Below are positions 13,833 through 21,286 of a stretch of DNA of 27,413 nucleotides, one piece after another (within the stretch, counting starts at the first letter, position 1; every line of letters starts with the position of its first letter). A program made the translations under genes and the position numbers. This stretch comes from a virus. The notes beneath the pieces are model-generated. The model had not been told where the DNA came from. It made no database searches and saw only the letters and a list, made by a program, of their open reading frames with translations. The stretch is from the IMG/VR virus record IMGVR_UViG_3300036671_000282, positions 1 to 27,413 of that record; one strand, written 5' to 3'.

Positions 13833-14621
13833 TTACTTAGACAAAACAACTGAATGGTTAATTGCAGATCTTTCGCCAGTCATGATTCTTTCAATGTGAT
13901 CACGGATAACAGCATCTTCTTCATTAAAGATGTATTCTGATCTATCAGGACCCATCTTAGCATCAATTCCTTGTGCTGCAAGATCTTCCTTTAGGGTACG
14001 CTCTACATCCCAATTTAGCGTTGTAGCAGGATAGTGCTTAACTACATATCCATCCTTATCAATTAGGTATTTTTCAAAGTTAGCATTCATCATAAATCCA
14101 CCATCGTGTTGATTTAAATATCTAGACTCGTAATCTGTTTTTTCAATCAAACCAGTTTCTTTTTTGTTTTCCTGCAGTGCAAGAACTTGTTCAGAGATCT
14201 CTAAATAAAGTTCATGTCTATCTCCAAATGGTTGACCATTTCCATTAAGTCCTGGACCTTTACCAAGCCATGGAGCCTCTAAAGGTATTTCTGCTGGGTT
14301 TGATACAATCATTTCTGAGAATGGAAATGTGACTCCATAAACATCTTCACCATACATCTTTGAATCTAAACCTTTTTCAATACCCTTTGACCACTTGCCT
14401 TTTGTAATGCTTGGTCCACAAAAATCATTTGTTGGAATGGCTACTACTGAAAAATCTTCACCAGCCAGATCTTCTTGAATCCATTGGATTGACTCCATCT
14501 GTCCAGCATTTCCACAACCAACTGTGGTGTTGATAAGCATAACTGCTTTTCCTTTAAACTGTTGAAGAAAGTGTGGAACACCTTCGGCTGATTCTAACTC
14601 GATGTCATATATAGATTTCAT
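13833..14621 (-). CDS. Expanded, divergent glutathione-peroxidase-like protein
   Basis: 262 residues. The N-terminal strand and Cys36 (MLINTTVGCGNAGQ) correspond to the GPx peroxidatic region, and VVAIPTNDFCGP and MNANFEKYLIDKDG to its second and third motifs. However Gln of the NQFG motif is Asp here and Trp of WNF is Ala, so two tetrad residues are lost. Insertions of roughly 80 residues after residue 75, and a C-terminal extension rich in acidic helices, double the family length. It may be a non-peroxidase thioredoxin-fold protein. A leaderless promoter (TGG-TATAAT-6-ATG) fixes its start. Confidence 0.78.
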   Translation of the reverse strand: MKSIYDIELESAEGVPHFLQQFKGKAVMLINTTVGCGNAGQMESIQWIQEDLAGEDFSVVAIPTNDFCGPSITKGKWSKGIEKGLDSKMYGEDVYGVTFPFSEMIVSNPAEIPLEAPWLGKGPGLNGNGQPFGDRHELYLEISEQVLALQENKKETGLIEKTDYESRYLNQHDGGFMMNANFEKYLIDKDGYVVKHYPATTLNWDVERTLKEDLAAQGIDAKMGPDRSEYIFNEEDAVIRDHIERIMTGERSAINHSVVLSK

Positions 14622-14627
14622 AATTTT

Positions 14628-14636
14628 ATTATACCA
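14628..14636 (-). promoter_or_regulatory. Leaderless extended -10 promoter for the GPx pair
   Basis: Minus strand TGG-TATAAT (14636-14628), then six bases and ATG 14621. Confidence 0.7.
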
Positions 14637-14641
14637 CTTTT

Positions 14642-15325
14642 TTAACAGTCATCTGCAGTACTTATCGGTGCTTTATCAAGGTTTAAGAATGAATTTCCAT
14701 AAAGTGTGTGTCTAGAATTAGGGCCAAGAACCTTGTTTACCCTATGCTTATACTTATCTCCACCAGGAATAACTGCAAGCATTCCAGCCTTTGGTTTTAC
14801 TTTAATTGAAAGATTTCCAAATTCAAGTTCTCCACCATCAAAATCATCGTTTAAGTAAAGACTAAAAGAGACTAAGATGTTGCTTTCTAATCCTGGATCC
14901 TGATGCCAATACATAGCAAAGTCTATATTATTTTTATCAATATTATAATCTTTTAGTAATTCCTTATTTGCATTAGCAACTATCTCTTCATCAGTCATAT
15001 ACTTAAAGGTCTGAAGCGTTGCATGTCTTTTATATCCTGGAGGAAGAACAGAGTCAAGCCTATCCCAGACCCCACCTTTAGAAGAAAAAACAGGTAAGTC
15101 AATAATTATTGATCTATCGTTAGGAAATTCTATATTGTTGTTTTCATCATATTTAGGAACAACATTTAAAAACTTGTTTAAGATATTTTTATAGGGCGAC
15201 CTCATTGTTGGATACCATCCCAACTCATCATCAGTTTGAGTTTTAAACCAAGCCAACTCTTGTTCATTTAAAAAATTTTCTATAATCCAAACTTTTTTGT
15301 CTTCGTCTAAATAAATTTTTTCCAT
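14642..15325 (-). CDS. 2OG-Fe(II) oxygenase
   Basis: The start is set at ATG 15325 by TGG-TATGAT and a six-base gap, giving 227 residues. Iron ligands: His141 and Asp143 in MYWHQDPG and a distal His in YKHRVNKVLG; the 2OG anchor is Arg in NSRHTLYG. The FSLYLNDDFDGGELEFG strands are diagnostic, and KVKPKAGMLAVIPG resembles KIKPKAGTLILFPS of the 4371 enzyme, so they are paralogous. It lies next to the collagen-like fibre gene at 15528 on the opposite strand, making fibre hydroxylation a testable idea. Confidence 0.87.
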   Translation of the reverse strand: MEKIYLDEDKKVWIIENFLNEQELAWFKTQTDDELGWYPTMRSPYKNILNKFLNVVPKYDENNNIEFPNDRSIIIDLPVFSSKGGVWDRLDSVLPPGYKRHATLQTFKYMTDEEIVANANKELLKDYNIDKNNIDFAMYWHQDPGLESNILVSFSLYLNDDFDGGELEFGNLSIKVKPKAGMLAVIPGGDKYKHRVNKVLGPNSRHTLYGNSFLNLDKAPISTADDC

Positions 15326-15332
15326 ATCTTTA

Positions 15333-15449
15333 TCATACCACAATTTTCTTAGTGCACCACAACCTACCATCACTCATAGTCTGATGATTCTCCCAAAAAA
15401 CAGGATCCTTTATTGGCATATTGCATTTTGTGCATGATAAGTTTTTCAT
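15333..15449 (-). CDS. 38-residue zinc-knuckle microprotein
   Basis: Leaderless start at 15449 (TTGACA-17-TACATT-6-ATG). The product has CTKC near residue 6-9 and a third Cys near residue 32 (LWCTKK). Its stop codon lies within the -10 box of the following oxygenase gene. Metal binding is inferred. Confidence 0.6.
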   Translation of the reverse strand: MKNLSCTKCNMPIKDPVFWENHQTMSDGRLWCTKKIVV

Positions 15450-15455
15450 GTATTA

Positions 15456-15484
15456 AATGTATCAAGGTTTTAGATAATTGTCAA
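15456..15484 (-). promoter_or_regulatory. Leaderless promoter for the 15449 microprotein
   Basis: Minus strand: TTGACA (15484-15479), 17 bp, TGA-adjacent TACATT (15461-15456), six bases, ATG 15449. It is divergent from the fibre promoter 30 bp away. Confidence 0.7.
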
Positions 15485-15512
15485 TAAAATATCCCTATAG
15501 AATTAAATATTA

Positions 15513-15521
15513 TGGTACAAT
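15513..15521 (+). promoter_or_regulatory. Leaderless promoter for the collagen-like fibre
   Basis: TGG-TACAAT (hexamer 15516-15521) and six bases before ATG 15528. No ribosome site is present. Confidence 0.7.
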
Positions 15522-15527
15522 TAAAAA

Positions 15528-16295
15528 ATGGCTATCGTATCCGTTGAGGCATTAAAAACCAAGTTTGAGGCTGGTGATAGACCTGTTAAACAAGATTATC
15601 TCAATTTAATTGATACCCTGGCCACATTGCCTGAAGGCGGAGTAGAAGGCCCTCAAGGAGTTGTCGGCCCAACTGGTCCTACAGGGCCACAGGGTGTGCA
15701 GGGAATTCAGGGAGATACGGGTACTACAGGTGCCACAGGGACAACAGGTGAAACTGGTTTAACGGGATATGTTGGAGCAGTTGGCCCAACTGGTGTGACT
15801 GGCCCAATCGGCGCAACAGGCTCCACTGGTTCGAGCGGTGCCACAGGTGCCACAGGGCCAGTTGGTGCAACAGGTGTCTCAGGCTCTATTGGTGCCACAG
15901 GCTCCACTGGTCCAATCGGTGTTACAGGTCCACAGGGCGAGGTTGGTGCGACTGGTGCTACTGGTGAAACTGGTTCTAGTAGTTCAGTTCTAGGAATCAA
16001 AGCACGGAATGGAACAACTTATACATTAGTTGCTGGTGACTTAAATGATTTAGTCACATTAAATAATGCAAGTGCCATTACCTTAACAATTCCTCCATCA
16101 GTATTTAGTGCTAATGATGCTATTAACATTGCTCAAATTGGCGCGGGTCAAGTAACCTTTGCTCAAGGAGCAGGTGTTACAATTCACTCAACTGGAGCTA
16201 GTGCAACAGCACCTAAATGCCGAGCACAATACTCAGCAGCAACAGTTATTTGCACAGCATCTAATACATTTTTAGTAATCGGAGACTTAGCCTAA
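15528..16295 (+). CDS. Collagen-like tail fibre protein
   Basis: The 255 residues comprise an N-terminal helix (about 1-38; [26 protein letters not shown] in essence) seen in phage fibres, a Gly-X-Y collagen-like region from about 40 to 155 (mostly GPTGPTG, GATGATG types, Thr-rich in Y), and a C-terminal beta domain (from about 160, [17 protein letters not shown]) that probably trimerises or binds the host. The Pro-containing triplets are candidate substrates for a prolyl hydroxylase. GC content is visibly higher than in neighbouring genes, partly a consequence of Gly/Pro/Ala codons but also suggestive of modular transfer. Confidence 0.88.
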   Translation: MAIVSVEALKTKFEAGDRPVKQDYLNLIDTLATLPEGGVEGPQGVVGPTGPTGPQGVQGIQGDTGTTGATGTTGETGLTGYVGAVGPTGVTGPIGATGSTGSSGATGATGPVGATGVSGSIGATGSTGPIGVTGPQGEVGATGATGETGSSSSVLGIKARNGTTYTLVAGDLNDLVTLNNASAITLTIPPSVFSANDAINIAQIGAGQVTFAQGAGVTIHSTGASATAPKCRAQYSAATVICTASNTFLVIGDLA

Positions 16296-17311
16296 TGCCT
16301 ATACTTGGAATTATTGCTAGCGCATTTAGGGCTATTGTTTACACGCAATTTATCGCCGTTGCACACTACCTCATACCAGGCATTTCAACCTACCCGTGGT
16401 CTGCTGGCTTTGGAACAAAGTACGCAAACCCTTCAAATTTTCTCAGCAATGGCTATTGTTACGGCGTAGCATTTAACCCAGCAGGTACTGCAATCGCCGT
16501 TGCACAAGGCTTCTCACCCGTCGTCTCAACCTACCCTTGGTCTCCAGGCTTTGGCACAAAGTACGCGGACCCTGCAACCTTGCCTACTGGCACTGGTCGC
16601 AACGTTGCATTTAACCCAGCAGGTACGGCGATTGCTGTTGTACACAACAACACACCGTTTATATCTACCTACCCTTTTTCTGCGGGCTTTGGCACAAAGT
16701 ACGCGGACCCTGCAACCTTGCCTGCTGATCGTGGTCGCGGCGTTGCCTTCAACCCAGCAGGTACGGCTATCGCCGTTGCACACGAAACCACACCGTTTAT
16801 TTCCACCTACCCGTGGTCTCCAGGCTTTGGCACAAAGTATGCAAACCCTGCAACCTTGCCTGCTGGTCAAGGTGGTTACGGCGTAGCATTCAACCCAGCA
16901 GGGACAGCAATCGCCGTCGCACACGGGGACTCACCGTTTATTTCGACCTACCCGTGGTCTGCGGGCTTTGGAACAAAGTACTCAAACCCTGCCACCTTAC
17001 CTACTGGTGCTGCTTTAAAAGTGGCATTTAACCCAGCAGGTACGGAAATCGCCGTTGCACACTTCACTACACCCTCAGTCTCAACCTACCCTTTTTCTGC
17101 GGGCTTTGGTACGAAGTACGCAAACCCTGCAACCTTGCCTACTGGTTATGGTACTGGCGTAGCATTTAACCCAACAGGTACGGCTATCGCGGTAACCCAT
17201 AGCACCACACCCTTCGTCTCAACCTACCCTTTTTCTGCGGGCTTTGGTACGAAGTACGCAAACCCTGCAACCTTGCCTACTGGTACTGGTAACAGCGTTG
17301 CATTTACTTAA
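16295..17311 (+). CDS. Seven-repeat beta-propeller tail protein
   Basis: 338 residues; ATG overlaps the fibre stop (TAATG). Seven repeats of about 44 residues follow the pattern GVAFNPAGTAIAVAH, TPFISTYPWS, GFGTKYANPATLPTG; the FGTKY motif occurs seven times. The repeat ends after VAFT, and the N-terminus supplies the matching FIAVAHYLIPGIST strand, so the first and last blade should close by 'Velcro' as in WD40 propellers. It is probably a fibre-tip or baseplate-associated receptor-binding propeller. DNA-level repeat identity is high, so recombination between blades is likely. Confidence 0.85.
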   Translation: MPILGIIASAFRAIVYTQFIAVAHYLIPGISTYPWSAGFGTKYANPSNFLSNGYCYGVAFNPAGTAIAVAQGFSPVVSTYPWSPGFGTKYADPATLPTGTGRNVAFNPAGTAIAVVHNNTPFISTYPFSAGFGTKYADPATLPADRGRGVAFNPAGTAIAVAHETTPFISTYPWSPGFGTKYANPATLPAGQGGYGVAFNPAGTAIAVAHGDSPFISTYPWSAGFGTKYSNPATLPTGAALKVAFNPAGTEIAVAHFTTPSVSTYPFSAGFGTKYANPATLPTGYGTGVAFNPTGTAIAVTHSTTPFVSTYPFSAGFGTKYANPATLPTGTGNSVAFT

Positions 17312-17335
17312 CTCACAACTAACAAAGGAAAAAAT

Positions 17336-17653
17336 ATGACAACAGCACCACAAGAACCGCTAGAAGTAAAACTAACTCCACTTGAAGCAAGAGTGGCAGA
17401 GGTTGCTCAGTATCAAGCAAACATTACTCTATACACACAAATGCTTGCAACGCTTCCAACTCAATACCCTGCCCACCTTGCTCAATACAAAGGCGCAACG
17501 GATAAACACGCAACTATTGGCACAATAGAGAACTTAGCGGATGTAGAATTACTATCTGATCTCTGGACTGCTGATGATTGCGTAAAATCAATCCGCACCG
17601 AGACTCTGGAAATGCGCAAAGCACAGGCAATTATGGCAGTAATGCAGGGCTAA
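17336..17653 (+). CDS. Small helical protein, probable fibre accessory
   Basis: 105 residues, mostly helical (PLEARVAEVAQYQANITLYTQ, later TETLEMRKAQAIMAVMQ), starting 24 bases after the propeller gene with the ribosome site AAAGGAAAA. Size and position suggest a tail-fibre assembly chaperone or a small virion protein; no family match. It ends converging on the broken sulfotransferase gene. Confidence 0.65.
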   Translation: MTTAPQEPLEVKLTPLEARVAEVAQYQANITLYTQMLATLPTQYPAHLAQYKGATDKHATIGTIENLADVELLSDLWTADDCVKSIRTETLEMRKAQAIMAVMQG

Positions 17654-18507
17654 ACAAAGTTTTTAATCCCATTAGGGAAAATAAAGTCTAAAGCGTGACC
17701 ATACTTCTGTTTGACATATTTTGACAACACAGAAGTATTGGTTTTGCTTTGATTTATTGTGGGGCGAACTTTGTGCATATCAGGTATTCCAAATACCTCT
17801 GCTTCATTTGGCAGTAAATCCCATTTTAAGTTTTCAAATTTATGTTCAAATTTAGGTATTTCAAGAAATTCATAAATAGCATCAATTACTTTTTTAGGCT
17901 TAAAAACTAAATCAGAGTAAGCAACAAAATGAAATTTACCCTTATGGCGTGGATCAAGTGATGATGCTATTGATAAAATGTTAGATTCGATATGGTGATT
18001 TGCCGCCATCATTGCATCGCACCGAGCGTCGTTTTTAGGTCTGAACTGGCTGACAGGATAATCACACACAAACTTGTCAATAAAGTTGTCGGGGTTCTTT
18101 TCAGCCAAATTAACAAAAGATGCTAAAATTTCAAGAATTGGTCTAACAGGTGCAATGATTTTTACATTTTCAGCAAAGAGTTCTGCTACTTCTATATTTT
18201 CAGGTGTTCCCCAGTTGCGGTTTTTGTCAATGATATAAGGCTTATCAATGTGTTCATAAAACGCTTCAGGCAATCTTGCCATAATGTTGCGATAGCCTTC
18301 AGGTGCAAAGCCTGAATGATAAGACTCTGAAGACTGCGATGTCTTAAATAATTACAGCATTAAGAAAGTAGTATCTGCCGAAGGCGTGACATAGATGTCA
18401 GGGTTTTGATTAAGAATGGCTGAAAGTAGGGTACTGCCTGAGCGTGGAAGCCCAGCCATAAAAAAGAAAGTTTTTTTATTAAATCCTTGGTTATCCAATA
18501 TGCTCAT
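17650..18507 (-). pseudogene. Sulfotransferase interrupted by one in-frame TAA
   Basis: From ATG 18507 the frame encodes a PAPS-dependent sulfotransferase start: FFFMAGLPRSGSTLLSAILN is the phosphosulfate-binding P-loop. Codon 52 is TAA (18354-18352). The same frame then runs on without a shift through SYHSGFAPEGYRNIMARLPE to the stop at 17650, including APVRPILEILASF, the second PAPS motif region. The parts total about 284 sense codons, normal for the family. Options are a recent nonsense mutation, stop read-through, or a sequencing error. An ATG at 18282 would give a 210-residue fragment lacking the P-loop, unlikely to be active. Confidence 0.8.
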
Positions 18508-18530
18508 AATAGACTCTTTTGCTCCTTAGA

Positions 18531-18637
18531 ATAGGTAAGATCTTGCCGATTTAAGAAATTATAGCACAAAAATAACACAAATCTATTAATTTCGGCAAGA
18601 TCGTTCCGAAAATCTAACACTCTTTGTGTTAGGTTTT
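18531..18637 (-). repeat. Conserved intergenic element copy A: terminator, inverted repeat, promoter
   Basis: Directly after the 18638 stop come a 7-bp hairpin (CTAACAC/GTGTTAG, 18614-18632) with T-runs on both sides, a perfect 10-bp inverted repeat ATCTTGCCGA/TCGGCAAGAT (18540-18549, 18592-18601), and between the arms a minus-strand extended -10 (TGC-TATAAT, 18566-18558) for the sulfotransferase gene. A second copy lies at 22565-22671 with identical 52-bp arm spacing. Confidence 0.8.
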
Positions 18638-18967
18638 TCATTCCCCCACCTCGCTTAGTGGTTCAACAACTAAACTATTTACTTCTGATTTAGACAACTT
18701 CTTGATAGAAGCAACTGGTGTCGAAGTTCTCCAAGTGTATTCGCCCTCACCCTTTGGGATAGCAAAGTACATTGAAAAGTTAATTTTACACTTCAAGTCT
18801 ATAAATACCCACCACTCATTATCTTTCCATAATACACCTCGACCCTCGGCTGGATTACGAATGGCTCTCCGCCTGTCCATATCTAAAATGTAAAAAGTGC
18901 TATGTGCGGTTTCAACTCGATATAAACCTTTTGAATCGCTGTTTAACAATTCAATGTCTTTAGTCAT
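18638..18967 (-). CDS. Protein of unknown function, beta-rich
   Basis: 109 residues; strand-rich with repeated aromatic patterns (GVLWKDNEWWVFIDLK, NFSMYFAIPKGEGEYTW), followed by a short Ser/Val/Glu tail. It is the last gene of the operon starting at 20209 and is followed by a hairpin terminator. Its upstream spacer holds GGTGAGGG before the ATG. No family recognised. Confidence 0.65.
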   Translation of the reverse strand: MTKDIELLNSDSKGLYRVETAHSTFYILDMDRRRAIRNPAEGRGVLWKDNEWWVFIDLKCKINFSMYFAIPKGEGEYTWRTSTPVASIKKLSKSEVNSLVVEPLSEVGE

Positions 18968-19001
18968 TATTCCCTCACCTCACCCTTCACAATCAACTTT
19001 T

Positions 19002-19334
19002 TTATCCAAAAGAATCACCACAAGCACAAGACCCGCCAGCGTTTGGATTATCAATAGTAAATCCTATTTTCTCAATAGTCTCTACATAGTCCATAGTAGA
19101 TCCCTCTAAATAAGGCATAGACATTTTATCTATTCTGATATCAAACCCAGTAGTATAGGGTATAACCATATCTCCTTCTTTAATCTCGTAATCAAAGTAG
19201 GTCTGATACCTTAGTCCAGAGCATCCACCTGGCTGCACAGACAATCGCAAAAATTGTTTTTTGTCTGGTGTTGTAATTTGTGATTCTTTAATTAGTTCTG
19301 CAACTTTCATTTCAGCAGCGGTAGTTAAAATCAT
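19002..19334 (-). CDS. A-type iron-sulfur carrier (HesB/IscA/ErpA family)
   Basis: 110 residues with the canonical triad Cys38 (PGGCSGLRY), Cys103 and Cys105 (GSCACGDSFG), spaced C-X64-C-X-C. The fold pattern (VQPGGCSGLRYQTYFD, GFTIDNPNAGGSC) is unmistakable. It would carry [2Fe-2S] or [4Fe-4S] clusters to apo-proteins; in this window WhiB is an obvious client, and tiny Cys-rich proteins precede it. HesB-like proteins are known auxiliary genes of cyanophages. Start overlaps the upstream microprotein (ATGA). Confidence 0.92.
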   Translation of the reverse strand: MILTTAAEMKVAELIKESQITTPDKKQFLRLSVQPGGCSGLRYQTYFDYEIKEGDMVIPYTTGFDIRIDKMSMPYLEGSTMDYVETIEKIGFTIDNPNAGGSCACGDSFG

Positions 19335-19423
19335 TTGTTCTCCATATCATCATCCATTGCACCACAACTAACACAAGTTACTTGTCCGTCTAAGTCTAGT
19401 TCATACTCGCAGGCATGTGTCAT
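19331..19423 (-). CDS. 30-residue CxxC microprotein
   Basis: The product (MTHACEYELDLDGQVTCVSC then GAMDDDMENK) has Cys5, CVSC (17-20) and His3, an acidic half-ribbon. Its stop overlaps the start of the A-type carrier (ATGA), so the two are coupled. A metal or cluster-handling role next to the Fe-S carrier is speculative. Confidence 0.55.
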   Translation of the reverse strand: MTHACEYELDLDGQVTCVSCGAMDDDMENK

Positions 19424-19435
19424 ATTTTACATTTC

Positions 19436-19525
19436 TTAGGAGTGTCCATAGTGGGCTAACTCCTCAAGGCATGTCTCACACAAACAATCAAGTGTGTCTA
19501 TTATAACGCTAGTCATTTCTGTCAT
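19436..19525 (-). CDS. 29-residue Cys-cluster microprotein
   Basis: The product MTEMTSVIIDTLDCLCETCL continues EELAHYGHS. Three Cys in CLCETC plus two C-terminal His could ligate a metal. Starts with an ATGA overlap to the 19522 gene and ends 12 bases before the next mini-gene. Same transcript as the Fe-S carrier. Confidence 0.5.
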   Translation of the reverse strand: MTEMTSVIIDTLDCLCETCLEELAHYGHS

Positions 19526-19620
19526 TTGTGCTTCTTTCTCTCAAGGTGATGCGATATATTTAGGTAGGTGTTAATGGCTATTAACGATAGTATGCCTAAT
19601 TGAATTAGATGCGATGTCAT
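19522..19620 (-). CDS. 32-residue membrane microprotein
   Basis: A hydrophobic helix (IQLGILSLIAINTYL) followed by a basic His/Lys tail (SHHLERKKHK). It overlaps both neighbours as ATGA, which supports real translation although it is very short. Confidence 0.5.
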   Translation of the reverse strand: MTSHLIQLGILSLIAINTYLNISHHLERKKHK

Positions 19621-19982
19621 TCAAAGTCTACCTGTGTCTCAAAAATATCTTTTTCTTTAATTCTCCAAGCATCCCCAGTTAATGGATCTTCATTCCAATG
19701 ATATTGCCAATAAGCATTACCTTCTGAGTCATAATCATCCCAACCTTTACCTGCAAGTTCTTCTTTCCATGCAACCATATCTATTTGATATAATGTAGAC
19801 CAACGAGACGATAGCAAATCAGAAAACTTCCATGCTTTGGAATAAAAACGGTATTTAAATCCATAGTCCTGATCTTCATCTAAGTCAACAGCCCTTAATA
19901 AACAAGTACTACCAATAGAACTAATGTAGTTAAAGACCCATCTAAAAGGTCTTGGTGATCGATGGTTTACTATTGATATCAT
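19617..19982 (-). CDS. Trp-rich protein of unknown function
   Basis: I choose the ATG at 19982, which forms an ATGA overlap with the upstream gene; the product (start MISIVNHRSPRPFRWVFNY) is 121 residues with eight or more Trp and many Tyr/Asp. A possible earlier ATG at 19997 adds five residues. Predicted soluble. No family recognised. Confidence 0.65.
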   Translation of the reverse strand: MISIVNHRSPRPFRWVFNYISSIGSTCLLRAVDLDEDQDYGFKYRFYSKAWKFSDLLSSRWSTLYQIDMVAWKEELAGKGWDDYDSEGNAYWQYHWNEDPLTGDAWRIKEKDIFETQVDFE

Positions 19983-20209
19983 GAATCTCTTTTCCAATGC
20001 AAATAAGATCTAATATACACAGCACCATAGGCAATCGCAGCAAAGATAAATCCATATTGGTTTGTAGTCAAAGCATATGCTACCCATAAACACTCATTAA
20101 ATAACAGGACAAACCATCCCCAAAGAGTTTTCTTTCCAACAAAATAAATACCAGATACGCCAATGAAGGCAAGCACCCAATGAGCATAATTATTAATTAA
20201 TTGTTCCAT
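19979..20209 (-). CDS. Three-helix membrane protein
   Basis: 76 residues with three hydrophobic segments (about 9-23, 29-46 and 51-67) and a basic C-terminus (LHWKRDS). The pattern GWFVLLFNECLWVAYALTTNQ resembles small PnuC-like or phage membrane proteins, but identity is not certain. It heads a minus-strand operon ending at 18638, with start fixed by a leaderless promoter. Confidence 0.68.
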   Translation of the reverse strand: MEQLINNYAHWVLAFIGVSGIYFVGKKTLWGWFVLLFNECLWVAYALTTNQYGFIFAAIAYGAVYIRSYLHWKRDS

Positions 20210-20215
20210 ATACCT

Positions 20216-20244
20216 AGTATACCTTAAAGTCAGGGTTTAGTCAA
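20216..20244 (-). promoter_or_regulatory. Leaderless promoter of the 20209-18638 operon
   Basis: Minus strand: TTGACT (20244-20239), exactly 17 bp, TATACT (20221-20216), six bases, ATG 20209. This drives a seven-gene coupled operon including the Fe-S carrier. Confidence 0.78.
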
Positions 20245-20245
20245 C

Positions 20246-20473
20246 TTACTGTGTCTTACCTTTGGTTTTTACCCAAGTACCTATCCTGTTTACCTTAACT
20301 TTATCCCTTAGTATCTCTGCAAAGTCAGTATCTATTTCAGATCCAAGGTACTCTTCTCCCGTTTCAAGGTCTGTTAGTTTCCATTTTTTAGGGCATTTAG
20401 TATGAATAATTAAATCAACAGGATTGTCAAAAGCCTCAACCTCAGAATTATCTTTTAATATTCTTTTTGTCAC
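20246..20473 (-). CDS. Small protein of unknown function
   Basis: I place the start at GTG 20473, one base after the upstream TAA, giving 75 residues (start MTKRILKDNSEVEAFDNP). It is rich in charged residues with strands KKWKLTDLETGEEYLG and NRIGTWVKTKG. A longer in-frame version from 20536 would overlap the microprotein and is less likely. Confidence 0.6.
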   Translation of the reverse strand: MTKRILKDNSEVEAFDNPVDLIIHTKCPKKWKLTDLETGEEYLGSEIDTDFAEILRDKVKVNRIGTWVKTKGKTQ

Positions 20474-20474
20474 T

Positions 20475-20600
20475 TTAGGAAACAGGTCCAAAGGATAAAT
20501 GAATAAAACATACATCTGCAATAACATAGTCAGCATGATCTACAACCACATCGTAATGGGTTGCGGCTTTATCGCAAAAAAAACATTTTGGGTTTTTCAT
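20475..20600 (-). CDS. 41-residue CxxC...CxxH microprotein
   Basis: Start MKNPKCFFCDKAATHYDVVV, later DVCFIHLSFG: CxxC at 6-9 and CxxH at 31-34, the same layout as the DUF7455-like protein at 5187. Leaderless start from TGC-TATAAT-6-ATG. It is coupled to the following 20246 gene. Confidence 0.7.
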   Translation of the reverse strand: MKNPKCFFCDKAATHYDVVVDHADYVIADVCFIHLSFGPVS

Positions 20601-20603
20601 ATA

Positions 20604-20634
20604 AATATTATAGCACACAAAGTGATATAATAAT
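20604..20634. promoter_or_regulatory. Back-to-back divergent leaderless promoters
   Basis: The ATGs of two divergent genes (20600 minus, 20638 plus) are 37 bp apart. Their -10 boxes, TATAAT at 20612-20607 (minus) and 20626-20631 (plus), are separated by 13 bp and each ends six bases from its ATG. RNA polymerase cannot occupy both at once, so the two genes should be expressed mutually exclusively on a given molecule. Confidence 0.7.
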
Positions 20635-20637
20635 TGT

Positions 20638-21252
20638 ATGGAATCAGATAAAATAAAAATTATTAAAAACTTTATTAACCAAGAAGATGCTCAAAAGATA
20701 ATCAATTACATTAATGAAGGCACAAATACTGCTGTAGACTGGCTAAGCGATGGCTCTACTCCTAACTTTGTGTATCGTCCAAAAAGATTCTACAAAAGGC
20801 GTATGGGCTTAGACGATCTAATGCCAAACTATAGCCCAGAACGATCCATTAGTAATTTGCGTGAGATAGAGGGTTTAATTAAAAACATTATCAAAAATTC
20901 GAAGTTAGAGATAAATAAAGCCTTTAGCGACCAAGATAAACTATATATAAACACGCTATGGCTTGCAAAACATTTAAAAAATGACTGGTTACCTCTTCAC
21001 TCTGATACAGGAAGAGGATACGACTCATGGTTTCATTATAGTTGCGTCCTGTATTTAAATACAGTTAAGTATGGTGGAGAGTTATACTTTCCATCATTAA
21101 ATCTATACATTAAGCCTAACATTGGAGACCTTGTAGTCTTTTTGTCACATGGAGAAGAAATGAGTCACGAAATCAAGATGACTAGGGAAGAAAGATATAC
21201 TGTTCCGATGTGGTTTACTAAAAACCCTGCAAAAGAAGTAAAATTTGTATAG
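20638..21252 (+). CDS. 2OG-Fe(II) oxygenase
   Basis: 204 residues. Iron ligands His121 and Asp123 (LPLHSDTGRGYD), distal His in MSHEIKMTREERYTVP with Arg as 2OG anchor. VLYLNTVKYGGELYFPSLNLYIKP is the paired core strand motif. It resembles the 4371 and 14642 enzymes but is more divergent. It starts leaderless. Substrate unknown; a small-molecule or peptide hydroxylase. Confidence 0.85.
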   Translation: MESDKIKIIKNFINQEDAQKIINYINEGTNTAVDWLSDGSTPNFVYRPKRFYKRRMGLDDLMPNYSPERSISNLREIEGLIKNIIKNSKLEINKAFSDQDKLYINTLWLAKHLKNDWLPLHSDTGRGYDSWFHYSCVLYLNTVKYGGELYFPSLNLYIKPNIGDLVVFLSHGEEMSHEIKMTREERYTVPMWFTKNPAKEVKFV

Positions 21253-21286
21253 TCTTAGTATAAAAATAGAATGGTAGACTGTTATC

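Noticed and set aside
16500-17031. Alternative ORFs on both strands in the propeller gene
   Set aside because: Periodic frames caused by the repeated blades; no start signals.
20474-20536. Start at 20536 for the 20246 gene
   Set aside because: The region is better explained by the leaderless CxxC ORF at 20600-20475; the GTG at 20473 couples to its stop.
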